In this document: one piece after another, positions 1 to 5,286 of the stretch
How the letters are laid out: every line of letters starts with the position of its first letter
How positions within the stretch are numbered: position 1 is the first letter of the stretch
Assembly (NCBI GenBank): GCA_035540955.1
Contig: DATLFP010000260.1
Coordinates: 1-8,241, forward strand
Direction of reading: 5' to 3'
Source: DATLFP01 sp035540955
GTDB taxonomy: Bacteria; Actinomycetota; Acidimicrobiia; Acidimicrobiales; CADCSY01
Length of the DNA: 8,241 nt
Position numbers and translations under genes: made by a program
Notes under the pieces: generated by a model
The model's input: only the letters and a program-made list of their open reading frames with translations
What the model was told of the DNA's origin: nothing
Database searches by the model: none

Positions 1-321
1 GAACATTCGGCATGCTTACAGTATGATAGCAGCGTCGAGGATGGGGCAAGGGGCTGACCCCGCCGCGGTCGGGCCGCTGTCGCTCAGGCGCCCCTATCCC
101 CCGGAGCTCTCAGCGTGGACGGCGCGCGACCAAACGCCGGCTGGATGGCGCGCCCGCCGCTGGCGACCGACAAGTTCACGTCCCATATCTCGTCCCATCA
201 AATCAGGCGGCGCCGGCCGTTCTGAGCGGCTCTGCCGGAACCGGCGGACCAAGCTTCACCGGCGCAAGCAGCCCTTATCAGCAGGAGCGGCTTTCAGCGG
301 ATTCGCACGGAGAGCGGCTGG
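1..321. other. Stretch with no convincing gene
   Basis: Open frames cross this stretch on both strands, but their translations are rich in Arg, Pro and Ser, with none of the hydrophobic/acidic alternation of the real proteins further right. They are what a GC-rich genome gives by chance. A TATGAT hexamer at 22-27 resembles a sigma-70 -10 box, but its -35 position falls outside the window, so I do not call a promoter. The stretch leads directly into the tRNA-like element that follows. Confidence 0.5.
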
Positions 322-368
322 TCACCCTCTCAAGGTGGAGACACGGGTTCGAACCCCGTTGGGGCTGC
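322..368 (+). tRNA. tRNA-like 3' fragment (Glu-CTC-like), probably a pseudo-tRNA or attachment-site remnant
   Basis: Seen directly: an anticodon-arm-like hairpin (TCACC at 322-326, loop CTCTCAA 327-333, GGTGG 334-338) with CTC at the anticodon position, a 4-nt variable loop, then a perfect 5-bp T arm (ACGGG 343-347, loop TTCGAAC, CCCGT 355-359) and an acceptor-like 3' strand TGGGGCT ending near 367. These resemble the 3' half of tRNA-Glu(CTC). The 5' half is not right: the seven bases at the expected acceptor position (296-302) do not pair beyond three bases and there is no good D arm. An 8-bp partner for the 3' strand does exist further upstream (GCAGCCCT at 268-275 with GGGGCTGC at 361-368), but that would make a 101-nt RNA with no sensible D and anticodon arms. 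Tyrosine recombinases often integrate at tRNA 3' halves and leave exactly this part behind, so an attachment-site remnant is a fair reading. Confidence 0.4.
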
Positions 369-847
369 AAGGGAGAAGGGAGGGGGAGGACTCCAGGCGC
401 GCTTCGGGGGTCGGTAGACCCGCGGGATACCACCGGCCCTGGGTCGCGCGCCATCCCCGAGGCCGAGTGTCGCCTCGGCCACCTCGCCGGCGAGATCGCT
501 CGCCTCGACCCGGCTCGGGGCAGGGAGGCGCCGGCCATGAGCGGCCGCCGGGCCTCGTGTTCGAGCGCATGGCCTAGCTGGCGCTCGCCCAGGACCGAAG
601 CGACGGACTCAGCCCGAGTTGTAGCTCCAGCCGCCGCCCGTTCAGCATCTGGTACCTGCGGGCTACGCCCCCACCGGCACATTCGCCACGCACCGGCCGA
701 CGGCCCGGATACTGGGGTGCTGGTTCTGGGCTACCCGATTGCCGGCGGGCGAGGCGCCGAACGACCGTCCCTTCGGTGCCTACGTCTTGCCTGCGCCAAC
801 GCGTCCGGGCCGCCTCGGCGGTCCGGGTTCCCGTCGCACCTGGGGGC
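369..847. other. Stretch with no intact gene; possible decayed coding sequence
   Basis: No frame here reads as a complete protein. Around 450-510 one plus-strand frame gives a protein-like helical run (E-A-E-C-R-L-G-H-L-A-G-E-I-A-R-L-D), and an adjacent frame around 550-650 reads L-V-F-E-R-M-A, then an in-frame TAG, then L-A-L-A-Q-D. This could be a decayed coding remnant, perhaps of a recombinase or transposase, but it is too short to identify. A small imperfect palindrome (GGTA at 413-416 and TACC at 428-431 around CCCGCGGG) lies just after the tRNA-like fragment. Confidence 0.4.
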
Positions 848-862
848 TACCCTGGATCGCCA
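848..862 (+). promoter_or_regulatory. Leaderless -10 box for the first antitoxin gene
   Basis: TACCCT at 848-853 fits the actinobacterial TAnnnT -10 consensus and ends 8 nt before the ATG at 862. Transcription would start at or next to the start codon, giving a leaderless mRNA. No Shine-Dalgarno sequence is visible. No clear -35 box is seen. This spacing is the main reason for choosing 862 over the upstream in-frame start at 739. Confidence 0.45.
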
Positions 863-1053
863 TGGCGATGCCCCAGGACAGTGCAAGCTCGACGCCGCTG
901 ATCGACGACTGGGTTGCGGAGGCCGGCGAAGCCGCCGTCGCCGCGGAGGTCGAGGAAGCCAGGCGACGGATTGACGAGGGGTCCCTCCCGAGCTTTGACG
1001 ATCCTGCCGCCTTGTTGGCATTTGTGATGCGAGGTCGTCGACAGTCAGCGTGA
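862..1053 (+). CDS. Putative antitoxin of a RelE/ParE-type module
   Basis: A 63-residue acidic, Ala/Glu-rich protein that would bind and neutralise the toxin encoded immediately downstream. The N-terminal half is helical (D-W-V-A-E-A-G-E-A-A-V-A-A-E-V-E-E-A-R), followed by a turn, G-S-L-P-S-F-D-D, and a C-terminal L-L-A-F-V-M-R-G-R-R tail. Short antitoxins of ParE/RelE-like toxins commonly end with such a toxin-binding segment. I cannot see a clear DNA-binding motif. The frame is open back to 739, but the ATG at 862 follows a leaderless -10 box and the upstream residues are Pro/Arg-rich and unlike coding sequence; the second ATG at 868 is also possible. Its TGA overlaps the toxin GTG (GTGA), which implies translational coupling. 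The antitoxin role rests mainly on size and position. Confidence 0.6.
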   Translation: MAMPQDSASSTPLIDDWVAEAGEAAVAAEVEEARRRIDEGSLPSFDDPAALLAFVMRGRRQSA

Positions 1054-1283
1054 GCTGGCGGGTCGTCGTCACCGAGACCGCGCTCGAGGGACTGAGCGAT
1101 GCCGAGAAGGCGACAGTGACCGCCGAACTGTTCGCCTGGGTCGAGACCGGTCCTCCCCGGCAGAACCGACGCCCGGTCTTCGGCGCCCCGCTGTTCGAGG
1201 ACTCTCTGCCTTCGGGATTCGAGGTGGCGTACTTCGTGGATGAGTCGGTTCCCTACGTCGCCGTCGTCCGCGTCCGGACGTAG
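1050..1283 (+). CDS. Putative RelE/ParE-like toxin
   Basis: A 77-residue basic/beta protein. It begins W-R-V-V-V-T-E-T-A-L-E-G-L, followed by a helical segment (A-E-K-A-T-V-T-A-E-L-F-A-W-V) and then strands ending G-F-E-V-A-Y-F-V-D-E-S-V-P-Y-V-A-V-V-R-V-R. This order, an alpha-helical hairpin followed by an antiparallel sheet ending in an R-V-R strand, is the layout of RelE/ParE superfamily toxins, which cleave ribosome-bound mRNA or poison gyrase. The length is slightly short for the family (usually 85-100). The GTG start overlaps the antitoxin stop. A weak start behind the antitoxin should keep toxin below antitoxin. I cannot tell from sequence whether the target is mRNA or gyrase; it could also be an inactive family member. 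Confidence 0.62.
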   Translation: MSWRVVVTETALEGLSDAEKATVTAELFAWVETGPPRQNRRPVFGAPLFEDSLPSGFEVAYFVDESVPYVAVVRVRT

Positions 1284-1462
1284 GAACCCCAGCTGTGTCC
1301 GCAACTACCGCAGCGCGCTTCTCGTACGTCTTGTGCTCGGCGCCAGAACGAACAATCTCCTCGGTGGCCACCTGGCCTCTCAACAACCGCTACGCGATCC
1401 CCTAATTGCGAGCCCTGTGCTCCGTCGCCCGCCCCCGTACGCCGGCTGATGGGCACGCGTAG

Positions 1463-1975
1463 CTACCCACCGGCGGTGAGACTGGCACGGATGTCCTTCA
1501 TCCTCCGGTAGAGGCGCATGGGATGTTCGGGCGCGGCGATGAACCCGTGATGGGCGTAGAAGGCCGCGGCCTTGTCGTCGATGGCGTCGACGACCACCAG
1601 CCGAGCCGCAGCAGCCTCCCCGGCGGCAACCGCCTTGCGGAGGGCTTCGGCAAGCAGGAGCGCGCCGTGACCCTCGCCTTGGTGGAGGCGGTGGACGGCG
1701 AGGCGGGCGAGCAGGACCATGCCGACGGGATACGCGGGCATCGCCCGGACCAGCCTGGCCGGCGCGTCGGCACGTCGGACGGAACCCATGGTGAGGCTGA
1801 AGTAACCGATGACACCGCCATCTCCGACGAGGACGAACGTCCGGGCGGAATCCAGGTCCTGGGCGGCCAGACCATGGCGGCGGATCCAGCCGTCGAGAAT
1901 GTCCTGGCCGGAGGTGAAGGTGGTGATGTCGTGTTGGGGGCCGAGGCGTTCGAGCCGAAGACCTTGTCGGATCAA
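1463..1975 (-). CDS. tacT: GNAT-family acetyltransferase toxin, TacT-type
   Basis: A 170-residue GNAT protein matching the TacT/AtaT toxin group, which acetylate the amino group of aminoacyl-tRNA and block translation. Visible features: an N-terminal segment with F-T-S-G near residues 20-23 and L-D-G-W-I-R-R near 27-33, a central L-A-R-L-A-V strand (89-94), the acetyl-CoA pyrophosphate loop Q-G-E-G-H-G (99-104) followed by A-L-L-L, and F-Y-A-H-H-G-F at 139-145. Tyr140 falls where the catalytic tyrosine of TacT sits. The start is TTG, overlapping the antitoxin TGA (TTGA), so translation is coupled and probably weak. The length is typical for the family and the sequence looks intact. The partner gene's DUF1778 family supports toxin rather than metabolic acetyltransferase. 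The gene symbol is by family resemblance only. Confidence 0.85.
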   Translation of the reverse strand: MIRQGLRLERLGPQHDITTFTSGQDILDGWIRRHGLAAQDLDSARTFVLVGDGGVIGYFSLTMGSVRRADAPARLVRAMPAYPVGMVLLARLAVHRLHQGEGHGALLLAEALRKAVAAGEAAAARLVVVDAIDDKAAAFYAHHGFIAAPEHPMRLYRRMKDIRASLTAGG

Positions 1976-2262
1976 TCCCCGGGGAGCTTCGGGTTCGAGC
2001 GAAACAACTCAGTGAGCTCAGCCACGGGCTCGGGCGGGCGGTCCAGCTCGGCGATGAAGCGGTCGAATGCCTCGTTGGACAGGACCACGTCCTGATGTTG
2101 GCGCAGCACACGTCGGGCCCGGGCGATGGTCGTGTCCATGACGAAGGCGGTGATGGTCGTCCCCTCAAGGTCGGCCGCCTCGCGGATCAAGGCGTCCTGG
2201 TCCGCGCTGACGCGCACCTCGATACGGTGCCGGCGGTGGTTGGCCGGCGCTGGCTCACTCAT
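1972..2262 (-). CDS. tacA: DUF1778 ribbon-helix-helix antitoxin, TacA-type
   Basis: A 96-residue antitoxin that binds its operator through an N-terminal ribbon-helix-helix domain and wraps the GNAT toxin with its C-terminal part. Visible: the strand R-I-E-V-R-V-S (about 13-19), helix D-Q-D-A-L-I-R-E-A-A-D-L-E-G and the T-T-I-T-A-F-V second helix, all typical of DUF1778. After this come V-L-S-N-E-A-F-D-R-F, matching the V-L-S-x-x-x-W/F-x-x-F signature, and the proline-containing toxin-binding tail D-R-P-P-E-P-V-A-E-L. It is first in a two-gene operon with the toxin. The ATG at 2262 is supported by a -10 box six nt upstream and by family length. The operator palindrome in front suggests autorepression. 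It appears complete. Confidence 0.88.
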   Translation of the reverse strand: MSEPAPANHRRHRIEVRVSADQDALIREAADLEGTTITAFVMDTTIARARRVLRQHQDVVLSNEAFDRFIAELDRPPEPVAELTELFRSNPKLPGD

Positions 2263-2268
2263 CCCACC

Positions 2269-2301
2269 ACTCTAGCGTCCGGACGCTGTCCGGATGACGC
2301 T
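2269..2301 (-). promoter_or_regulatory. tacAT promoter and palindromic operator
   Basis: On the minus strand TAGAGT (plus coordinates 2269-2274) lies exactly 6 nt before the antitoxin ATG, so the transcript should be leaderless. Directly upstream is a perfect 14-bp palindrome, AGCGTCCGGACGCT (2274-2287), followed without a gap by an imperfect copy, GTCCGGATGACGCT (2288-2301), so the TCCGGA core occurs twice 11 bp apart. The pair overlaps the -10/-35 spacer, where bound ribbon-helix-helix antitoxin would block RNA polymerase. Operator function is inferred from position and symmetry. Confidence 0.65.
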
Positions 2302-2389
2302 GATTGCCGGACCGGGGGCAGCGTCCCCAGACAACGGGTCCCAGGTGGCTCTCTCACCGCCACATATCGCCGGCTGAATGACACTCGGA

Positions 2390-2417
2390 CGAGCGCCCCG
2401 CTCGACCCGGCGTCCGG
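2390..2417 (-). terminator. Candidate hairpin downstream of the small minus-strand gene
   Basis: CGAGCG (2390-2395) and CGCTCG (2399-2404) form a perfect 6-bp stem around a CCC loop, and CGGAC (2385-2389) can pair with GTCCG (2413-2417) outside it. It lies just beyond the stop at 2419. There is no U-tract on the minus strand, so it is at best an actinobacterial-style terminator without a U-run. Confidence 0.3.
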
Positions 2418-2418
2418 C

Positions 2419-2649
2419 CTAGCGATCAGTCAGCAGGCGGCGGACGTGCGACGCGGCTTGCTCGACCGACTCGCTTCGCTCGGTTGCGAGTACCTGCAGG
2501 ATGAAGCCGCTGAGGTACGCATGCGCCAGGGCAGCCGTCTCATAAGTGGCGAAGGCGTCAGCCAAAAGAGCATCGGCGTGCGCGTCCGCATTCTCCGACC
2601 CTTCGACAAGGCTCAGCGCAAGCCTGGCGAGCTTGCGTCGATCGTCCAT
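2419..2649 (-). CDS. Hypothetical small helical protein
   Basis: A 76-residue protein that I do not recognise. It is Ala/Leu-rich and predicted helical throughout (D-D-R-R-K-L-A-R-L-A-L at the start, then A-L-L-A-D-A-F-A-T-Y-E-T-A-A-L-A-H-A-Y-L, ending V-E-Q-A-A-S-H-V-R-R-L-L). No catalytic motif, signal peptide or membrane segment is evident. The frame opens at a GTG at 2736, but residues before the ATG at 2649 look non-coding. CATGAT six nt before this ATG could be a weak leaderless -10. The segment L-S-L-V-E-G-S-E is encoded by a repeat-like sequence with an internal hairpin (see separate entry). It is convergent with nothing and stands alone between the TacAT operon and the carbonic anhydrase gene. 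Real expression is uncertain. Confidence 0.45.
   Translation of the reverse strand: MDDRRKLARLALSLVEGSENADAHADALLADAFATYETAALAHAYLSGFILQVLATERSESVEQAASHVRRLLTDR
2599..2637. repeat. REP-like palindromic segment inside the small gene
   Basis: The plus strand reads CCCTTCGACAAGGCTCAGCG at 2599-2618, close to the TTCGACAAGCTCAG-type interspersed repeat found in many GC-rich genomes, which translates in one frame to L-S-L-V-E-G as here. Next to it CGCAAGC (2617-2623) and GCTTGCG (2631-2637) form a perfect 7-bp stem with a 7-nt loop. Only one copy is in the window, so the repeat call rests on recognition rather than internal comparison. Confidence 0.35.
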
Positions 2650-2949
2650 CTCACGATCATGTCCCAAGCAGCTGGGCGTCTGTAGCATCGGACGGGCATC
2701 CCAGAAGACGGCGATTTCCGCGAGCCAATCCGTCACCTACCGCCGGGCCTGTGACCCACGCCCCGCGACTGAAGCGGATTGGTGGCAATCCGGCACAATG
2801 CCCGACGTGACTCCGGCTTGCGGCGCCGCAGCCGACGTTGCGGCGATGTACAGCATCCGCTCCGATAACGCACTTCTCTTCAGGAGACCAACGACCGTCG
2901 CCGGCTCCGCCCCTCTCACGTCATCGTCAAGGTTGGCACCCGAAAACAG
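2650..2949. other. Stretch with no convincing gene
   Basis: About 300 bases between the small minus-strand gene and the 3' end of the carbonic anhydrase gene. Short open frames on both strands (for example minus 2737-2919 and plus from 2798) lack family motifs and supported starts. GGATT and AATCC around 2775-2791 can form a 5-bp hairpin, too weak and too far from the carbonic anhydrase stop to call a terminator. Confidence 0.45.
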
Positions 2950-3528
2950 TCATGACACCGCCGCGCCTGCGGCCGTCGCCGCCTCGACCTCGACCAACTT
3001 GCCCGTGCGGACGTCGTAGACGTAGCCGTAGATCGGGATGCGGTCGGGGACGAGGGGGTGAGAGCGGATGCGGGCCACATCGTCGGCCACGCTCTGGTGG
3101 GTGTCGGAGATGGTGAGCCAGTCGATGTAGGCCGCCTCTGCGGAACCCGGCCCCTCACCGACATCGGTGAAACCGTCAGGGCCCAGCGCGGCGGTTTCGA
3201 GGCTGTTCGCCAGCAGCCCGCGCATGACCTCGTCGGTGAAGTACTCCATCCCGCAATCGGTGTGGTGGATCACGAACCACTCAGCGGTACCGAGCAGCTT
3301 GTAAGAGATGACCAGTGAGCGAATGGCGTCGTCGCTGGCGCGACCCCCGGCGTTGCGTATCACGTGTGCGTCGCCTTCGCTCAGACCTGCGTACTTGGCC
3401 GGGTCGAGTCGGGCGTCCATGCAGGTCAGGATGGCGAAGCGGCGGGCCGGCGGCAGAGGGAGGTCACCCTTGTCGAACGAGCTCGCATAGTCATCGTTGG
3501 CGGCGAGCACCTCAGTGAGAACGGCCAT
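2950..3528 (-). CDS. Beta-class carbonic anhydrase
   Basis: A 192-residue cytoplasmic zinc enzyme that interconverts CO2 and bicarbonate. The family signature is complete: C36-M-D38-A-R40-L-D, giving the first zinc cysteine and the catalytic Asp/Arg dyad, then G-D-A-H-V-I-R-N-A-G-G (52-62), and H89-T-D-C92, giving the zinc histidine and second cysteine. The C-terminus carries the usual I-P-I-Y-G-Y-V-Y-D-V-R-T-G strand pair. The length suits the compact bacterial beta-CA subgroup. The ATG is backed by an AAAGG ribosome-binding site 9 nt upstream (plus 3538-3542). The gene is monocistronic and unrelated in function to the surrounding toxin-antitoxin genes. A palindrome in its promoter region suggests a dedicated regulator. 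No truncation or missing ligand is seen. Confidence 0.94.
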   Translation of the reverse strand: MAVLTEVLAANDDYASSFDKGDLPLPPARRFAILTCMDARLDPAKYAGLSEGDAHVIRNAGGRASDDAIRSLVISYKLLGTAEWFVIHHTDCGMEYFTDEVMRGLLANSLETAALGPDGFTDVGEGPGSAEAAYIDWLTISDTHQSVADDVARIRSHPLVPDRIPIYGYVYDVRTGKLVEVEAATAAGAAVS

Positions 3529-3577
3529 GAGTCCCTACCTTTCGTGAGCGTCGTCGGAGCCTTCCGACCGCGCGACC

Positions 3578-3608
3578 ACTCTAACCCAATTCTCGATAAT
3601 TCTTATCG
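3578..3608 (-). promoter_or_regulatory. Carbonic anhydrase promoter with palindrome
   Basis: The minus strand carries TAGAGT (plus 3578-3583), the same -10 hexamer as the tacA promoter, about 50 nt before the ATG. Upstream of it CGATAA (3594-3599) and TTATCG (3603-3608) form a perfect inverted repeat with a 3-nt spacer, in an AT-rich patch that stands out from the GC-rich surroundings. The position around -20 to -35 suits an operator. A canonical -35 box is not evident. Confidence 0.45.
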
Positions 3609-3627
3609 GCTTAGTCGGGTTTTTGTT

Positions 3628-4113
3628 TTACAGGTCCGATGGCCCGATCTGGCTCCAGCTGCCTACCCAGCGCTGGCACGTCCCGGACAGCTTCGGGTCG
3701 AGAGGCCGACGTGGGTGAATCCAGCGCCGTGAGTGCCCCCAAAACGCCGCGGTGCCCGGGTGTCGGATCCGCCCCCTACCGCCGGCGGTGGGACCGGGGC
3801 AAGCCGGCCGGAGCGAGGCCGGGAACCACGACCGGGAGGAGGGCCCACGGCCGGCCCGCCCCCTTCGAGGCGCCCGAAGCTGCCCATCGGCCAGGCGTTC
3901 AACGCCATGTCCAGCAAGGAGGCCGTAGCCGTCGAACAGCTCGTCGACCTCCCCCCGGCTGCTGCGCTCCTGCCTCCAGAGTGGCCTCAGTACCGGCCGG
4001 TCGCCGGCGGCGGCGATGGCGTCGGCGAGGTCCTCCGGAGCGGGGGCATCGAGGGCGACGGCCGCAACGTCGCGCCCGGCAACGACACTGGCCAGTTCGG
4101 CTATATCGGTCAC
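3628..4113 (-). CDS. Unrecognised protein, probably frameshifted after about 75 residues
   Basis: I do not recognise this protein. The first 75 or so residues look genuinely coding: T-D-I-A-E-L-A-S-V-V-A-G-R-D-V-A-A-V-A-L-D, A-E/D-rich helices, then G-D-R-P-V-L-R-P-L-W-R and G-E-V-D-E-L-F-D-G-Y-G-L-L. After roughly 3880 the frame turns into an Arg/Gly/Pro/Ser-rich sequence with no folded character, so the native end was probably earlier. A frameshift could reach the TGA at 3899-3901 in another frame and give a protein of about 70 residues. The GTG start overlaps the stop of the small gene upstream (GTGA), the same coupling seen in the three toxin-antitoxin pairs here. A decayed fourth two-gene module is therefore possible, but no toxin family is recognisable. 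Confidence 0.4.
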   Translation of the reverse strand: MTDIAELASVVAGRDVAAVALDAPAPEDLADAIAAAGDRPVLRPLWRQERSSRGEVDELFDGYGLLAGHGVERLADGQLRAPRRGRAGRGPSSRSWFPASLRPACPGPTAGGRGRIRHPGTAAFWGHSRRWIHPRRPLDPKLSGTCQRWVGSWSQIGPSDL

Positions 4114-4216
4114 TTCGACGACTCGACCGCCGTGGCGAGGATCCGCTCAAGCTCGGCGACGCGTGACGCGCGGCGGCGCCCCAGCGGCAGAGGCCCGAGA
4201 CGGACAACGATGGCCA
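4110..4216 (-). CDS. Very small ORF upstream of and overlapping the unknown gene
   Basis: A 35-codon ORF from the ATG at 4216 with a hydrophobic start (A-I-V-V-R-L-G-P-L-P-L-G) and a helical end (R-V-A-E-L-E-R-I-L-A-T-A-V-E). Its TGA overlaps the GTG of the next gene (GTGA). The frame stays open upstream without ATG or GTG starts (L-H-L-G-T-L-A-F precedes the Met), so it may be the remaining 3' end of a longer gene. No promoter or ribosome-binding site stands out at 4216. Function unknown; included because the coupling overlap and residue composition are better than chance. Confidence 0.3.
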
Positions 4217-4267
4217 TGAAGGCCAATGTGCCGAGATGCAGTCCTCGGCGCAGGACCGTGGCCGCGG

Positions 4268-4280
4268 TAGCGTTGGGACG
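4268..4280 (+). promoter_or_regulatory. Leaderless -10 box for the small plus-strand gene
   Basis: TAGCGT (4268-4273) matches TAnnnT and lies exactly 6 nt before the GTG at 4280, the spacing also seen for tacA and vapB in this window. It points to a leaderless transcript and fixes the start codon. Confidence 0.45.
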
Positions 4281-4477
4281 TGCCGACAGCGCCGAAGAGT
4301 CGACCGGGCCGGTACGCCGACCTCGACACCAGCCAGCTCGCCGATGTCGTCGAACGGGCCTACGAAAGCGATGCCGCCCCTGACTGGGAGCTCGTTTTCG
4401 AGCTCACCCGTCGGGCGATGTTGGCCGAGACGAGCGGTGCTGGCGAATCCAAGGTGCCCCTGTCCCGACCGGCATAG
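4280..4477 (+). CDS. Small acidic protein of unknown function
   Basis: A 65-residue protein that I do not recognise. The central part looks coding: R-Y-A-D-L-D-T-S-Q-L-A-D-V-V-E-R-A-Y-E-S-D, then D-W-E-L-V-F-E-L-T-R-R-A-M-L-A-E, two amphipathic acidic helices joined by a short turn. The ends (P-T-A-P-K-S-R-P-G-R and E-S-K-V-P-L-S-R-P-A) look disordered. Size, acidity and the leaderless promoter resemble the antitoxins nearby, so an orphan antitoxin or small regulator is a possibility, but no partner toxin follows it. It is divergent from the decayed minus-strand pair ending at 4216. Confidence 0.5.
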   Translation: MPTAPKSRPGRYADLDTSQLADVVERAYESDAAPDWELVFELTRRAMLAETSGAGESKVPLSRPA

Positions 4478-4559
4478 CCAGCGGGGCCGTCGTGCCGAGG
4501 TTCGCGGGGCCGCTCGAAAGCACTGAATCGAGATGTGGGTCCCGCGACGCGCCCATCCC

Positions 4560-4586
4560 GGGGCCGTTTCAGCCAGGCACGGCCCC
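4560..4586 (+). terminator. Candidate hairpin downstream of the small gene
   Basis: GGGGCCGT (4560-4567) and ACGGCCCC (4579-4586) form a perfect 8-bp stem with an 11-nt loop, about 80 nt after the stop at 4477. No U-tract follows, so termination is a guess. The surrounding 4478-4733 stretch has no gene that I can support. Confidence 0.35.
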
Positions 4587-4733
4587 AAGGGCCGGCGGTG
4601 TGGCGCGCTGGCCGTGGTCGGGATGGCCGTCGAGGGGCTAGTCGATCATGAGTCACTGACGTTGTCTCCACTCAGGTGCTCCAGCGATGTCGACGGCGTC
4701 GCGTGCCTCAATCTTCGGCGAGAATTCGCTCCG

Positions 4734-5195
4734 ATGCCGCACGAAGTCACCGGCTCGACGCAACGACGAGGCACGCCCGAAGCGGTGGCGCTTGCCATCA
4801 AGCTCTCTGCGGCACGCGTCCGGCGACTCGGGTTCAAGGGCTCCACCTCACACCTCAGCCGGGAGTTCCCAGACGGAACGACTCATTTGGTCCACTTTCA
4901 GCGCATGGTCTCCGGCGTCACGGGCATGGAGCCGAGCTTCACGGTCAACCTCAACGTCGTTTCAGGCAACCTTTGGCGAGCATGGGCTGCCAGCGGCGAT
5001 TGGAGGGGCCAGGGGCCGCTGCGCAGCGGGGCGGACATCGGAGTCCATGTCCGGCTGGGTCATCTCGCCTTGGGCCAGGACTACTGGTGGAATCCGGCTG
5101 ACGAGGCCGAAGCCGTCGAGGTCGCAGAGACCGTCGCCGACCTCGTCGAACGGTTCGGCCTGCCATGGTTCGAACAAGTTGGGCCACGGGCATAG
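4734..5195 (+). CDS. DUF4304-like protein
   Basis: A 153-residue soluble protein of no known biochemical role, resembling the DUF4304 family. Visible features: an N-terminal helix ending R-R-L-G-F-K-G-S, strands with L-V-H-F-Q-R (about residues 59-64), F-T-V-N-L-N-V, then L-W-R-A-W, I-G-V-H-V-R-L-G near the middle, and W-W-N-P-A-D-E-A-E-A followed by the C-terminal helix V-A-E-T-V-A-D-L-V-E-R-F-G-L-P-W-F-E. The G-F-K ... F-x-V-N-L ... W-W ... L-P-W-F order is the pattern I associate with the family. The ATG at 4734 was chosen because the frame upstream (open back to 4533) loses coding character; G-G-C-G-A-G at 4717-4722 is a weak ribosome-binding candidate. It is convergent with the vapBC operon and has no operon partner. 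Confidence 0.7.
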   Translation: MPHEVTGSTQRRGTPEAVALAIKLSAARVRRLGFKGSTSHLSREFPDGTTHLVHFQRMVSGVTGMEPSFTVNLNVVSGNLWRAWAASGDWRGQGPLRSGADIGVHVRLGHLALGQDYWWNPADEAEAVEVAETVADLVERFGLPWFEQVGPRA

Positions 5196-5211
5196 CGCGA
5201 GGCAGGATGTT

Positions 5212-5245
5212 TCGACTCGGGTGATCCCGGCCGGGCGACAGTCGA
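5212..5245. terminator. Structured element between convergent genes
   Basis: TCGACT (5212-5217) and AGTCGA (5240-5245) form an outer 6-bp stem enclosing CGGG-TGAT-CCCG (5218-5229), a 4-bp stem with a tetraloop. It lies 17 nt past the stop at 5195 and downstream of the vapC 3' end on the other strand, a natural place for a bidirectional terminator. No U-tract on either side. Confidence 0.35.
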
Positions 5246-5286
5246 GCATCGGCTTGCGAGTATTTGCCTACGTCGGCCGCCTCGTG

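Noticed and set aside
268..368. Complete long-variable-arm tRNA (tRNA-Sec, Ser or Leu)
   Set aside because: The ends can pair over 8 bp and the length is near 100 nt, but no D arm fits and the TCA at 294-296 is not in a 5-bp anticodon stem.
23..577. 184-codon plus-strand open frame starting at the first TATGAT
   Set aside because: It runs through the tRNA-like element and its composition is Arg/Pro/Ser-rich without motif or ribosome-binding site.
1284..1462. Minus-strand frame with C-G-S-C-G-H as a possible zinc knuckle
   Set aside because: Only one cysteine pair, no second pair within range, no start signal, and the rest of the frame is not protein-like. No other gene is seen in this gap.
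1380..2168. 262-codon minus-strand open frame
   Set aside because: It overlaps the GNAT toxin and DUF1778 antitoxin in another frame. Its translation is Arg/Pro/His-rich, as expected for a shadow frame.
3733..4383. 216-codon plus-strand open frame
   Set aside because: It is antisense to the minus-strand pair and its translation is Arg/Pro/Gly-rich with no fold-like pattern. The minus-strand reading of 3880-4113 is more protein-like.
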